Positions 43,038-50,103 of a stretch of DNA of 64,000 nt are shown here, in pieces. Source of the DNA: JBGPQJ01 sp963709295 (GTDB taxonomy: Bacteria; Chloroflexota; Anaerolineae; Anaerolineales; Villigracilaceae); assembly GCA_963709295.1 (NCBI GenBank), contig CAVPVW010000009.1:1-64000 (forward strand). Reading direction: 5' to 3'. Under the pieces are notes generated by a model. It was given only the letters and a program-made list of their open reading frames with translations, had not been told where the DNA came from and made no database searches. Numbering within the stretch: position 1 is the first letter of the stretch; the number at the start of each line of letters is the position of its first letter. A program made the position numbers and the translations under genes.

Positions 43038-43916
43038 TTAATGCGGATCATATATTCTGCGTGCCTTTATTTCATAAGAATATATTCCTTTTGGAACATT
43101 AGTGGCAGTAAGTTCTAAGACTGATTTTCCAAATTCATCTTTCAAAAACTTATATGAACCAATATTAGGGTTGATTGAGAATTCGGAAAACTCAAGCGGT
43201 TTTGGGGCTACGATTTTAAGGCGAAAGTCATCAATTTTATTTTTCGCAGTGACCTTTCCCTTATCTTTCAAGGATTGAATAAAGTCAGCCCATACATTTT
43301 CCCAATATCTATAAATCTTTAAACCGCTTTCCTTGGCTTCATTGGTTAAAAATGGATCTAAAATAATCGCATAATATGATTTGTTTCCATCCCAATCATA
43401 TAAAACCTTTGGTAAAGATTTTGTGCCGGCTTCATTTTTTGCTGAAAATATTATTTTTTCTTCCTTCTTTGCATTACCATTGGTGGTACCCATTGCCATT
43501 TCATACCAAGGTACATCTTTCCCCGTATAGCTAAGTACTACGTGCCTGTAAAAATGACCACTTTTATTGTCTAGAATCTCATGAGTTTCGTGAAAGGTTT
43601 TTATAGTATATTCGGGATCGATATTCTTAACAATAAATTGAATAAAACTATTTTTTTCTATCAAATCTAATCTGAATCTTCTATCTTTTCTATATAGAAA
43701 CCAAACTGCAATAATTAGGGCTGGTATAACTATATATGTACTTGCCAATAATGCATTCTGATATTTATTTTCAAAAATTTTATATATACTGTTAAACAGT
43801 ACAATGAGCGTAAGTAATTCGATAATCCCCACTAAAATTAACTCAAATCGTGATGGATAATCAGCATTAACATAAGATTCCCTGAACCAATGAGAAAATA
43901 CTTTAGGTAGTTTCAT
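43038..43916 (-). CDS. Unknown two-helix membrane protein with large soluble domain
   Basis: 292 residues. Two membrane helices near the N terminus (about 26-46 LILVGIIELLTLIVLFNSIY and 54-76 LLASTYIVIPALIIAVWFLY) are followed by about 215 residues without a motif I recognise; that part looks mixed alpha/beta with many short strands (YYAIILDPF, YRYWENVWADFIQSL, DDFRLKIVAPKPLEF, SVLELTATNVPKGIYSYEIKARR). GGAGGGG precedes ATG 43916 and TATAAT lies at 43954-43949 on the minus strand. A 2TM-plus-sensor layout is common among membrane effectors of immune systems, but there is no sequence evidence for that here. Confidence 0.75.
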   Translation of the reverse strand: MKLPKVFSHWFRESYVNADYPSRFELILVGIIELLTLIVLFNSIYKIFENKYQNALLASTYIVIPALIIAVWFLYRKDRRFRLDLIEKNSFIQFIVKNIDPEYTIKTFHETHEILDNKSGHFYRHVVLSYTGKDVPWYEMAMGTTNGNAKKEEKIIFSAKNEAGTKSLPKVLYDWDGNKSYYAIILDPFLTNEAKESGLKIYRYWENVWADFIQSLKDKGKVTAKNKIDDFRLKIVAPKPLEFSEFSINPNIGSYKFLKDEFGKSVLELTATNVPKGIYSYEIKARRIYDPH

Positions 43917-44124
43917 GTCCCCTCCATAAAAATATCGATGCTTGGAACATTATACAATATTCTTATTAAAATATTCGATAACATTATTAAATAAAAAATT
44001 TTTGCCAAGTTTAGGGTCTGTATAGTATGGCATTGTAGACCAATAGGATCAACTTATCGAAATTGATGTATTATTTAAGCACCATCAATGAGAGTTATTT
44101 ATTTTTGAAGAAATGGAGTGCCTC

Positions 44125-44685
44125 ATGGAAGAAAATTTGATCGCATATGAAAATTTCCTCAGATATTGGGCGATTCTGGGTCCGTTTGTAGGCGCTATTG
44201 CAAGCGCATTTTGGGCAAGATATACGCTAAGTAAGGATCGCAAGTATGAACAAGAACAGGAACTGAATCGAGAAGACCGCAAAATTAGATTGACCTTTTT
44301 AGAAAGAGCTGAAAATCACAAAAAAGATAAATATAATGAAATTAAAGATGCGATAATAAAATTTATGGCTAGTGCTGATGACTATATATCCAAAAGTATT
44401 GAATTTGCGAAACACCCTTCTGAAGATTCGAAGAAAGCCAGGGATTTGGCATATGAAACTGGTAATTATTATCGGCAAGTTATTGATTTTCTTGGCGATG
44501 AAGATTTAGCAGATAAAGGGGATAAATATTGGACTCTTATTAGAGTACGGATTGTAGCAGATACCACTGATGTTTATAAAGGTACAGAAATGGAAGTATT
44601 TATGAAGTTTGTCGATGCGAAGAGTGAGTTTATTGATAAGGCTCGCGAGTTTCTTTATGCCCTCGAAGCCAAACAAGAAAAGTGA
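44125..44685 (+). CDS. Unknown single-helix, coiled-coil membrane protein
   Basis: 186 residues. One membrane helix near the N terminus (about 12-30, FLRYWAILGPFVGAIASAFW), then a highly charged helical region (LSKDRKYEQEQELNREDRKI) and an all-helical cytoplasmic part to the end. No catalytic motif is visible. ATG 44125 has GGAG six bases upstream; an ATG at 44113 does not. Faces away from the 43038 gene, with 208 bases between. A+T-rich codon use differs from the flanking chromosome. Confidence 0.7.
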   Translation: MEENLIAYENFLRYWAILGPFVGAIASAFWARYTLSKDRKYEQEQELNREDRKIRLTFLERAENHKKDKYNEIKDAIIKFMASADDYISKSIEFAKHPSEDSKKARDLAYETGNYYRQVIDFLGDEDLADKGDKYWTLIRVRIVADTTDVYKGTEMEVFMKFVDAKSEFIDKAREFLYALEAKQEK

Positions 44686-44729
44686 AAATGACTTGAGAAT
44701 TGATCACCCCTTCGATTGGGAGAAATCCG

Positions 44730-44909
44730 ATGATTAAATACACTCGCCGCGCGATTCTTCTTCTATTGCTGATTATTCCAATAGGCATGATTATTGTGGG
44801 ACTTTTCCAACCCTTGCCCAGTCCAGGGCTTGAATATGCCTTCACGGTGATCGCCCTTCCGATCATCGTACTTGTATATTGGGAATTTGCTTACCACCCG
44901 TGGGGGTGA
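44730..44909 (+). CDS. Small two-helix membrane protein
   Basis: 59 residues with two hydrophobic helices (about 7-27 RRAILLLLLIIPIGMIIVGLF-like and 35-52 FTVIALPIIVLVYWEF) joined by a PLPSPG turn. GGGAG lies eight bases before ATG 44730. It sits 44 bases after the coiled-coil gene and three bases before the next, so the three plus-strand genes form one unit. Base composition is closer to the flanking chromosome than its neighbours. Family unknown. Confidence 0.6.
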   Translation: MIKYTRRAILLLLLIIPIGMIIVGLFQPLPSPGLEYAFTVIALPIIVLVYWEFAYHPWG

Positions 44910-44912
44910 AAT

Positions 44913-45446
44913 ATGCCTAAATATATATCTAAAAAAGAAATTGAGCATCTCTGCAAAGTTTATAAAATCGACAAATTGGAAATTACTCCACGTCCCTGGT
45001 ATCGGTCATGGCCAATCCTTAAGAATATGCTTACATACCAAGTTCTTGATCGAGTGAAGTTTCATATCCATATAGAAGCGCCACAAAAACAAGGAACTTT
45101 CCTGCCCGGGAAAAATCATATAACAGTTAAAATTTTAGAAAATCTCCCTAATAAGGGTGAGGTCGCATTATTCGACTCCAATGATCAGGACTTTGATGTT
45201 GCTGGTAACACAATAACTTCAATGGGCGACGTTATGTATAGTATTTTTATAGATACGTTTGGATGGAAAATAACTCCAATACTTTCAACAAAGGTGACTA
45301 GTCTCGATACTGCTTGGTCAAGAGTGCTATGGTTAATAATCGGAGCATTGGTAGCCTGTCCATTTACCATTCTTGCGGGACTTATTATTGCCCTTATTAC
45401 TGGTTTTATTAGTATAGATCCAGCCTGGAAAATATGGTGGCCATGA
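44913..45446 (+). CDS. Unknown membrane protein ending at the comM junction
   Basis: 177 residues. A soluble N-terminal region of about 135 residues with a beta-rich stretch (VKFHIHIEAPQKQGTFLPGK, ITVKILENLPNKGEVALFDS) precedes two closely spaced hydrophobic segments near 140-165 (VLWLIIGALVACPFTILAGLIIALI). The frame ends in WWP and TGA at 45444, inside the comM remnant, so its natural C terminus may have been cut by the junction. No family recognised. Confidence 0.65.
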   Translation: MPKYISKKEIEHLCKVYKIDKLEITPRPWYRSWPILKNMLTYQVLDRVKFHIHIEAPQKQGTFLPGKNHITVKILENLPNKGEVALFDSNDQDFDVAGNTITSMGDVMYSIFIDTFGWKITPILSTKVTSLDTAWSRVLWLIIGALVACPFTILAGLIIALITGFISIDPAWKIWWP

Positions 45447-45586
45447 GCCAGATGAATCTCTCCGCGCGGGGATACCACCGCGTGCTCAAGCTGGCGCGCA
45501 CGATCGCTGACCTTGCAGGCAGTGAGTTGATTCTGACACCGCATGTGGCCGAAGCGCTGCAGTACCGATCGAGAAACACAATGTAG
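45443..45586 (+). pseudogene. C-terminal fragment of ComM/YifB
   Basis: 47 codons (MSQMNLSARGYHRVLKLA, RTIADLAGSELI, HVAEALQYRS) that match the end of the Mg-chelatase C-terminal domain of ComM. It has lost everything upstream, including the ATPase motifs. Same strand as the N-terminal piece at 42611, about 2.7 kb away. Confidence 0.85.
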
Positions 45587-45622
45587 ATCAAGATTTCAAT
45601 TCATAACTTATGGAGTAACCTG

Positions 45623-46414
45623 ATGCAATATCGTGAACTCGGACGTACCGGCTTCAAAGTCTCGACCATCTCCTTCGGCGCCTGGGCGATTGGAGGCTCG
45701 TGGGGTAGTGTGGACGATAAGGAATCACTGGCTGCATTACATCGTTCAATCGATCAAGGTGTCAATTTCATCGACACGGCAGATGTCTATGGCGATGGAC
45801 GCTCAGAAAGGCTGGTGGCGCAACTGCGGAAGGAATGCAAGGAAACCATCTATGTCGCGACCAAGGCCGGGCGCAGGCTCGATCCGCATACCGCGAATGG
45901 ATACAACCGCGAGAACCTGACCGCCTTCGTTGAACGAAGCCTGAAGAATCTTGCGACGGATGCCATCGATCTGCTTCAACTCCATTGTCCGCCGACCGAA
46001 GTCTATTACCGCCCTGAAACATTCGGTGTGCTGGATGACCTCGTCAAGGCAGGGAAGCTGCGCTATTACGGTGTCAGCGTGGAGAAGGTGGAGGAGGCGC
46101 TCAAGGCGATTGAATATCCCAACGTTCAGACAGTGCAGATCATCTTCAACATCTTCCGCCAACGGCCGTCTGACTTGTTTTTTACGGAAGCCCTAAAGCG
46201 CAAGGTTGGGATTTTGGCGCGAGTGCCGCTTGCCAGCGGTTTGCTGACCGGCAAACTGACGGCCAAGTCCGCCTTTGAATCCGACGATCACCGGGCATTC
46301 AATCGGCATGGGGAATCGTTTGACCGGGGAGAGACCTTCTCAGGTGTGGATTATGAAACGGGTCTGCAAGCTGTTGAGGAATTCGCGAGCTTGTTCCCCA
46401 AGGTTGGAGCATGA
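45623..46414 (+). CDS. Aldo/keto reductase, N-terminal part (frameshifted)
   Basis: NADPH-dependent aldo/keto reductase barrel. Start MQYRELGRTGFKVSTISFGAWAIGGSWG; catalytic Asp/Tyr in FIDTADVYGDGRSE; catalytic Lys in ATKAGRR; LQLHCPP as expected. The frame ends at 46412 after FPKVGA, before the last barrel helices and cofactor loop, which follow at once in another frame (46411-46605). One missing base near 46410 explains this. Together the protein is about 327 residues, usual size. Confidence 0.82.
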   Translation: MQYRELGRTGFKVSTISFGAWAIGGSWGSVDDKESLAALHRSIDQGVNFIDTADVYGDGRSERLVAQLRKECKETIYVATKAGRRLDPHTANGYNRENLTAFVERSLKNLATDAIDLLQLHCPPTEVYYRPETFGVLDDLVKAGKLRYYGVSVEKVEEALKAIEYPNVQTVQIIFNIFRQRPSDLFFTEALKRKVGILARVPLASGLLTGKLTAKSAFESDDHRAFNRHGESFDRGETFSGVDYETGLQAVEEFASLFPKVGA

Positions 46415-46605
46415 CGCAATTCGCCCTGCGCTGGATATTGATGTTCGATGCGGTAACTTGTGCCATCCCGGGTGCGAAGAACCCATCCCAGGCAGAAGAC
46501 AATGCTAAAGCTGCAGACCTACCCCCATTGGATGCTGCGACGATGGACAAAGTACGGTCAATCTACGATGCGCATATAAAGGGATTGGTACATCAGTATT
46601 GGTAG
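46411..46605 (+). CDS. Aldo/keto reductase, C-terminal part (frameshifted)
   Basis: 64 residues carrying the final AKR segment: AQFALRWIL-like (TQFALRWILMFDAVTCAIPG), then AKNPSQAEDNAKAADLPPL, the cofactor-binding end of the family. It overlaps the first part as ATGA, which could be read as coupled genes, but neither piece is a complete enzyme. Confidence 0.7.
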   Translation: MTQFALRWILMFDAVTCAIPGAKNPSQAEDNAKAADLPPLDAATMDKVRSIYDAHIKGLVHQYW

Positions 46606-46658
46606 ACCCTCTGCATAATTGGGGGAATATTTAATCCGACACTTTTGAGCTTATCGGG

Positions 46659-46697
46659 AAGAAGGGCGCCAGCTTTATCTGGCGCCCTTCTTTTTTT
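46659..46697 (+). terminator. Rho-independent terminator after the aldo/keto reductase
   Basis: AAGAAGGGCGCCAG (46659-46672) pairs perfectly with CTGGCGCCCTTCTT (46679-46692) and runs into seven T. Confidence 0.92.
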
Positions 46698-46746
46698 GCC
46701 ATGCACATCAAAAATAGTTCCCAAGAGCAGTCGAGTAAATTCCCAC

Positions 46747-46774
46747 TTGAATTCCGTCAAAATATCATTATAAT
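46747..46774 (+). promoter_or_regulatory. Promoter of the galactosamine operon
   Basis: TTGAAT (46747-46752), 16 bases, TATAAT (46769-46774), 30 bases before the regulator ATG. Confidence 0.75.
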
Positions 46775-46775
46775 G

Positions 46776-46802
46776 TGATTGAAAATGATTGAGTGTGATT
46801 GA
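46776..46802 (+). promoter_or_regulatory. Three TGATTGA direct repeats (DeoR-type operator)
   Basis: TGATTGA at 46776-46782, 46786-46792 and 46796-46802, exactly 10 bases apart, starting one base after the -10 and ending two bases before the ATG. Direct repeats of this kind are typical for DeoR-family repressors; this implies autoregulation. Confidence 0.7.
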
Positions 46803-46804
46803 TT

Positions 46805-47578
46805 ATGAGCGAATTTGTATCCTCTGAACAAAGACAAAATGACATTGTCCGCTTGTTGCTGCGCCAGGGCAAGTTGAGCGTTGGCGAGATCGTGGAACGA
46901 TTTAAGGTCAGCGAGGCCACTGCTCGCAGGGATCTAGAATTTTTGGCTGAAAAAGGCCGGATCCAGCGCGTGCATGGGGGAGCATTACCCATTACCCAGG
47001 CCTTGCCGGAGCTGCCAATCCTTGAACGGGAGAAGGAGCAAGGTTACAGTAAACAGAAGATAGGACAGGCCGCAGCGGCTTTAGTGCAGGACGGCGAGAC
47101 AGTTTTTCTCGGTTCAGGATCGACGGTCCTCGAGGTGGCGCATCATCTTCAACATCGCCAGAATTTGACAGTGATCACGAATTCCCTGCCGGTCTTGAAT
47201 GCGCTTTCCGGTCAGCCAGGAATTACCCTGGTCTCCCTTGGCGGGATGCTGCGCCGAAGTGAGTTGTCCTTCATTGGCCATATTACGGAACAGGCCTTGG
47301 CGGAAGTCCGTGTCGACAAAGTAATTATCGGAATCCATGCCATCAGCCTGGAGCAGGGTCTGACGAATGATTTCCTTCCCGAAACCATGACAGACCGCGC
47401 CATCATCAATGCCGGCAGGGAAGTGATCGTAGTGGCTGACCACACCAAAGTCAACACGGTCGCGACTGCATATTTATCGCCAATCACCAGCATCCACTTT
47501 TTTGTGACCAATTCCGAGATCCCGACGGAATTTATTGCCGGTTTAAAGAAGGCCGGGATAAAAGTTCAAATCGCATAA
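46805..47578 (+). CDS. DeoR-family transcriptional regulator
   Basis: 257-residue sugar-phosphate-responsive repressor. Helix-turn-helix at about 18-55 (KLSVGEIVERFKVSEATARRDLEFL, then GRIQRVHGGA), followed by the DeoRC sensor domain (VFLGSGSTVLEVAHHL, VITNSLPVLNAL, LGGMLRRSELSFIG). No Shine-Dalgarno precedes ATG 46805. Heads the operon for galactosamine use; relatives such as AgaR respond to amino-sugar or tagatose phosphates. Confidence 0.92.
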   Translation: MSEFVSSEQRQNDIVRLLLRQGKLSVGEIVERFKVSEATARRDLEFLAEKGRIQRVHGGALPITQALPELPILEREKEQGYSKQKIGQAAAALVQDGETVFLGSGSTVLEVAHHLQHRQNLTVITNSLPVLNALSGQPGITLVSLGGMLRRSELSFIGHITEQALAEVRVDKVIIGIHAISLEQGLTNDFLPETMTDRAIINAGREVIVVADHTKVNTVATAYLSPITSIHFFVTNSEIPTEFIAGLKKAGIKVQIA

Positions 47579-47610
47579 GTCATAAATCTGAAAAAAACAG
47601 GAGTAAATCG

Positions 47611-48006
47611 GTGCAAATGGAAAAAGGCAGTCATACTCACGCTGAAATTTTCTCACAGCCGGAAGCCTGGTCTGATGCGCTGTCTGTTGTTGAAAAAGCC
47701 AGGGAAGGTTTGAAGGATATCGGGAAAAGGGAATTCGATCAGGTCCTTTTTGCAGGCTGTGGTTCGACGTATTATCTGTCGCTTGCCGCGGCAGCTCTCT
47801 TTCAGGAGTTGACCGGCCGGATGGCACGGGCGGTACCAGGTGGAGAACTACTACTGAAATCCTCAATCCGCAATCCCACACAATGGAAACTTGAACAATC
47901 TAACTCTGCTGGTGGCTGTCAGCCGTTCAGGCTCAACAACGGAGACTGTCAGGGCAGTGGAGCAATTCAAGAAGCATCATCATGGTCCGGTTTTGGCCAT
48001 CACTAA
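47611..48006 (+). CDS. SIS-domain sugar isomerase/deaminase, N-terminal part (frameshifted)
   Basis: First SIS half of an AgaS/GlmS-like sugar-phosphate isomerase. It has QVLFAGCGSTYYLSLAAAALF, the sugar-phosphate loop of SIS domains, and then PGGELLLKSSIRNPTQW. After about 47885 the residues are out of frame. GTG 47611 has AGGAG seven bases upstream. One extra base near the AAA at 47885-47890 (TGGAAACTTG) shifts the frame; the rest follows at 47891-48661. Confidence 0.8.
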   Translation: MQMEKGSHTHAEIFSQPEAWSDALSVVEKAREGLKDIGKREFDQVLFAGCGSTYYLSLAAAALFQELTGRMARAVPGGELLLKSSIRNPTQWKLEQSNSAGGCQPFRLNNGDCQGSGAIQEASSWSGFGHH

Positions 48007-48661
48007 TTACGGTGATCAGCCGCTTGCCAAACTGGCAGATTTGCCACTGGTCATCGAAAAGGGCCAGGAGGAGAGTGTGGCACAGACGCGTTCCTTCGCG
48101 TCCATGTTTGTGGCAGCGACAGCGATGTCAGCTCTTTTGGCAGGGCGGGAGGATTTGCGGGATTCCATGTCAGCACTTCCTGAAGCGGGAAAGCGTTTGC
48201 TGAAAAAGTACGAAGATTTTTCAGAGCGCCTTGGCCGGAATCTGGAATTCGACCGATTCTATTTTCTCGGCAGCGGTTACCGCTATGGCCTGGCATGTGA
48301 AGTGAATCTGAAGATGAAGGAAATGACCCTCACCCACAGTGAACCCTTTCACTTCCTTGAATTCAGGCATGGACCGATGAGCATGGTGAATCAAAACGCT
48401 GCCGTGGTGGGTTTGCTGTCGGACGCAAATCGAGACCACGAAGCGAAGGTATTGTCAGAAATGAAATCGCTTGGGGGAACGGTGGCAGGTTTGGGTGAAT
48501 CCACTGCGGAAATCTGTCTGGAATCGGGGATCCCGGAAAGCATTCGCGGAGTCCTGTATCTTCCCGTTCTGCAGTTAATGGCATTTCATCGTTCTCTCGC
48601 AAAGGGATTGAACCCAGATAGACCTACCAATCTCAGCGCTGTTGTGAAATTGGACATCTGA
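47891..48661 (+). CDS. SIS-domain sugar isomerase/deaminase, C-terminal part (frameshifted)
   Basis: Continuation with NLTLLVAVSRSGSTTETVRAV (the SRSGxTxET SIS signature) and a second SIS half (FYFLGSGYRYGLACEVNLKMKEMTL, EFRHGPMSMV). Whole length would be about 350 residues, as for AgaS/GlmS-type isomerases. In this operon it likely converts galactosamine 6-phosphate to tagatose 6-phosphate with loss of ammonia (AgaS role), inferred from neighbours. Confidence 0.82.
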   Translation: MNNLTLLVAVSRSGSTTETVRAVEQFKKHHHGPVLAITNYGDQPLAKLADLPLVIEKGQEESVAQTRSFASMFVAATAMSALLAGREDLRDSMSALPEAGKRLLKKYEDFSERLGRNLEFDRFYFLGSGYRYGLACEVNLKMKEMTLTHSEPFHFLEFRHGPMSMVNQNAAVVGLLSDANRDHEAKVLSEMKSLGGTVAGLGESTAEICLESGIPESIRGVLYLPVLQLMAFHRSLAKGLNPDRPTNLSAVVKLDI

Positions 48662-48738
48662 GGAGGTGCTCACACGGAAATCCATGCAATGCGTTTTTGA
48701 AGATTCTTCTGTCAACCAGTAATAAAAAGGAGAAGAAA

Positions 48739-50022
48739 ATGAAAAAGCTGCTGTTTGTTCTTGTTATTGCAAGTGTATTGCTGGCGGCTTGCGGTACCGG
48801 CGGTACCCAACCTGCTGAAGATGAGAAGGTCACCCTGCGCATGTGGGTGCATACCAACAATGCCTTCATCGCCGGCTATGAACCGCTGATTGCTGCTTAC
48901 GAAGCGGAAAATCCCAATGTGGACATCCAGCTCGAGAACTTTGATTACGAGCTCTATCTGCAAACCCTGCAGACAGCCATGCCCGCCGGCGAAGAAGCGG
49001 ATATTCTTCAACTGTTCGGCACCTGGACTTCCCAATACTATGAGCGTCTTGCCCCCGTTCCCGCCGAAGTTATGACCATTGACCAGGCCAAGCAGACCTT
49101 CTATGCCGCGCCAATCGGTGGCTACATCGTGGATGGGGTACTTTACGGCATGCCGCAGGAATTTAACATGGAATATGGCGGTGTGCTGGTAAACAAGACC
49201 AAATTCGAAGCTGCCGGCCTTGCCTTCCCGCCGCAATGGAAAACGATGGAAGATGTCGTTGCCGATGGCGTTGCGCTGGCTCAGACGGATGACGCCGGCA
49301 TGATGACCACCGCGGGTTTCCACTTCACATCTGCCGACCCGATCGCCGCTTCGTTCCTGGCTGGAATCAAGCAGCGCGGAGGCGACTACTGGAATGCCGA
49401 CCAAACCGCCTTCACCTTCAATACTCCCGAAGCGCGCGAGCAGCTGCAATGGATGGTGGATGCGGTTAATGCGGGTGCGGTGGATCCGATCGTCTTCAAC
49501 GACAGCACCAACTTCGTCATCGACGCCTTCTTCCAGAGTATGGTGGGCATCGGCTACATCGGTTCCTGGGCGATTGCTGAGGGACAAAACAATTTCCCCG
49601 ATTTCACCGATGAGTGGGATTATGTTTATATGCCGTCCTTCGAGGGTGATCCGGTCTTTGTGGCTGATTCCGGCTGGGGTCTGACCGTATCGCCCAACAG
49701 CAAACATCAGGACGTCGCCTGGGATTTCGTCAAATTCGTCACTGCAAATCCCGACAATGCCAAGCAGTGGAATATCGCCAGTGGAACGATCCCTGCCTTG
49801 CCGGCTGTGGCGGAATCGGCCGAGGTCGCCGAAGCGATGCCCTGGGTGCCAAAGGCATTGGGGCTGCTCCCCTTTGGAGCCTACCTGGGTAACATGCCTG
49901 ACCGTGACCTGGTGATGTATGAGATCATTTACCCGCACGTCTTAAATGCTTTACAAGGTGTGGAAACCGTCGATCAGGCCATCGAAGCCATCGACGCAGA
50001 AGCTAATTCAACATTTGAGTAA
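48739..50022 (+). CDS. Sugar-binding lipoprotein of a CUT1 ABC transporter
   Basis: 427-residue SBP family 1 lipoprotein. Signal peptide MKKLLFVLVIASVLLAAC with lipobox C18; mature part starts VTLRMWVHTNNAFIAGYEPLI, then ADILQLFGTW, YGMPQEFNMEYGGVLVNK and DSGWGLTVSPNSKHQDVAWDF, all family typical. AAGGAG precedes ATG 48739. Followed by a GC-rich hairpin and two permease genes. The likely ligand is a galactosamine oligosaccharide, from operon content. Confidence 0.9.
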   Translation: MKKLLFVLVIASVLLAACGTGGTQPAEDEKVTLRMWVHTNNAFIAGYEPLIAAYEAENPNVDIQLENFDYELYLQTLQTAMPAGEEADILQLFGTWTSQYYERLAPVPAEVMTIDQAKQTFYAAPIGGYIVDGVLYGMPQEFNMEYGGVLVNKTKFEAAGLAFPPQWKTMEDVVADGVALAQTDDAGMMTTAGFHFTSADPIAASFLAGIKQRGGDYWNADQTAFTFNTPEAREQLQWMVDAVNAGAVDPIVFNDSTNFVIDAFFQSMVGIGYIGSWAIAEGQNNFPDFTDEWDYVYMPSFEGDPVFVADSGWGLTVSPNSKHQDVAWDFVKFVTANPDNAKQWNIASGTIPALPAVAESAEVAEAMPWVPKALGLLPFGAYLGNMPDRDLVMYEIIYPHVLNALQGVETVDQAIEAIDAEANSTFE

Positions 50023-50031
50023 GCATTGCAC

Positions 50032-50054
50032 GGGGGCGGGCACAACCCGCCCCC
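50032..50054 (+). promoter_or_regulatory. Intercistronic hairpin after the binding-protein gene
   Basis: GGGGGCGGG (50032-50040) pairs perfectly with CCCGCCCCC (50046-50054) around CACAA. No T run follows. Such stems protect binding-protein mRNA from 3' decay, giving more of it than the permeases. Confidence 0.65.
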
Positions 50055-50103
50055 ATCGCTATCGTCCAATTTATTTCCAAACCAGTGATAAAGGCGGTAG
50101 GTG

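Larger units (their letters stand above)
42757..45436. mobile_element. A+T-rich insert replacing the middle of comM
   Basis: About 2.7 kb between the two comM remnants, clearly richer in A and T than both flanks and with different codon choice. It carries four membrane-protein genes (one minus, three plus) and two tandem promoters at its left edge. No transposase, integrase, terminal repeats or target duplication is visible, and the missing comM centre means DNA was replaced, not just inserted. Boundaries are estimated from where comM homology stops. Confidence 0.7.

Noticed and set aside
48712..49938. 408-codon open frame antisense to the sugar-binding lipoprotein
   Set aside because: Opposes a lipoprotein with signal peptide and full family pattern; no ribosome site.
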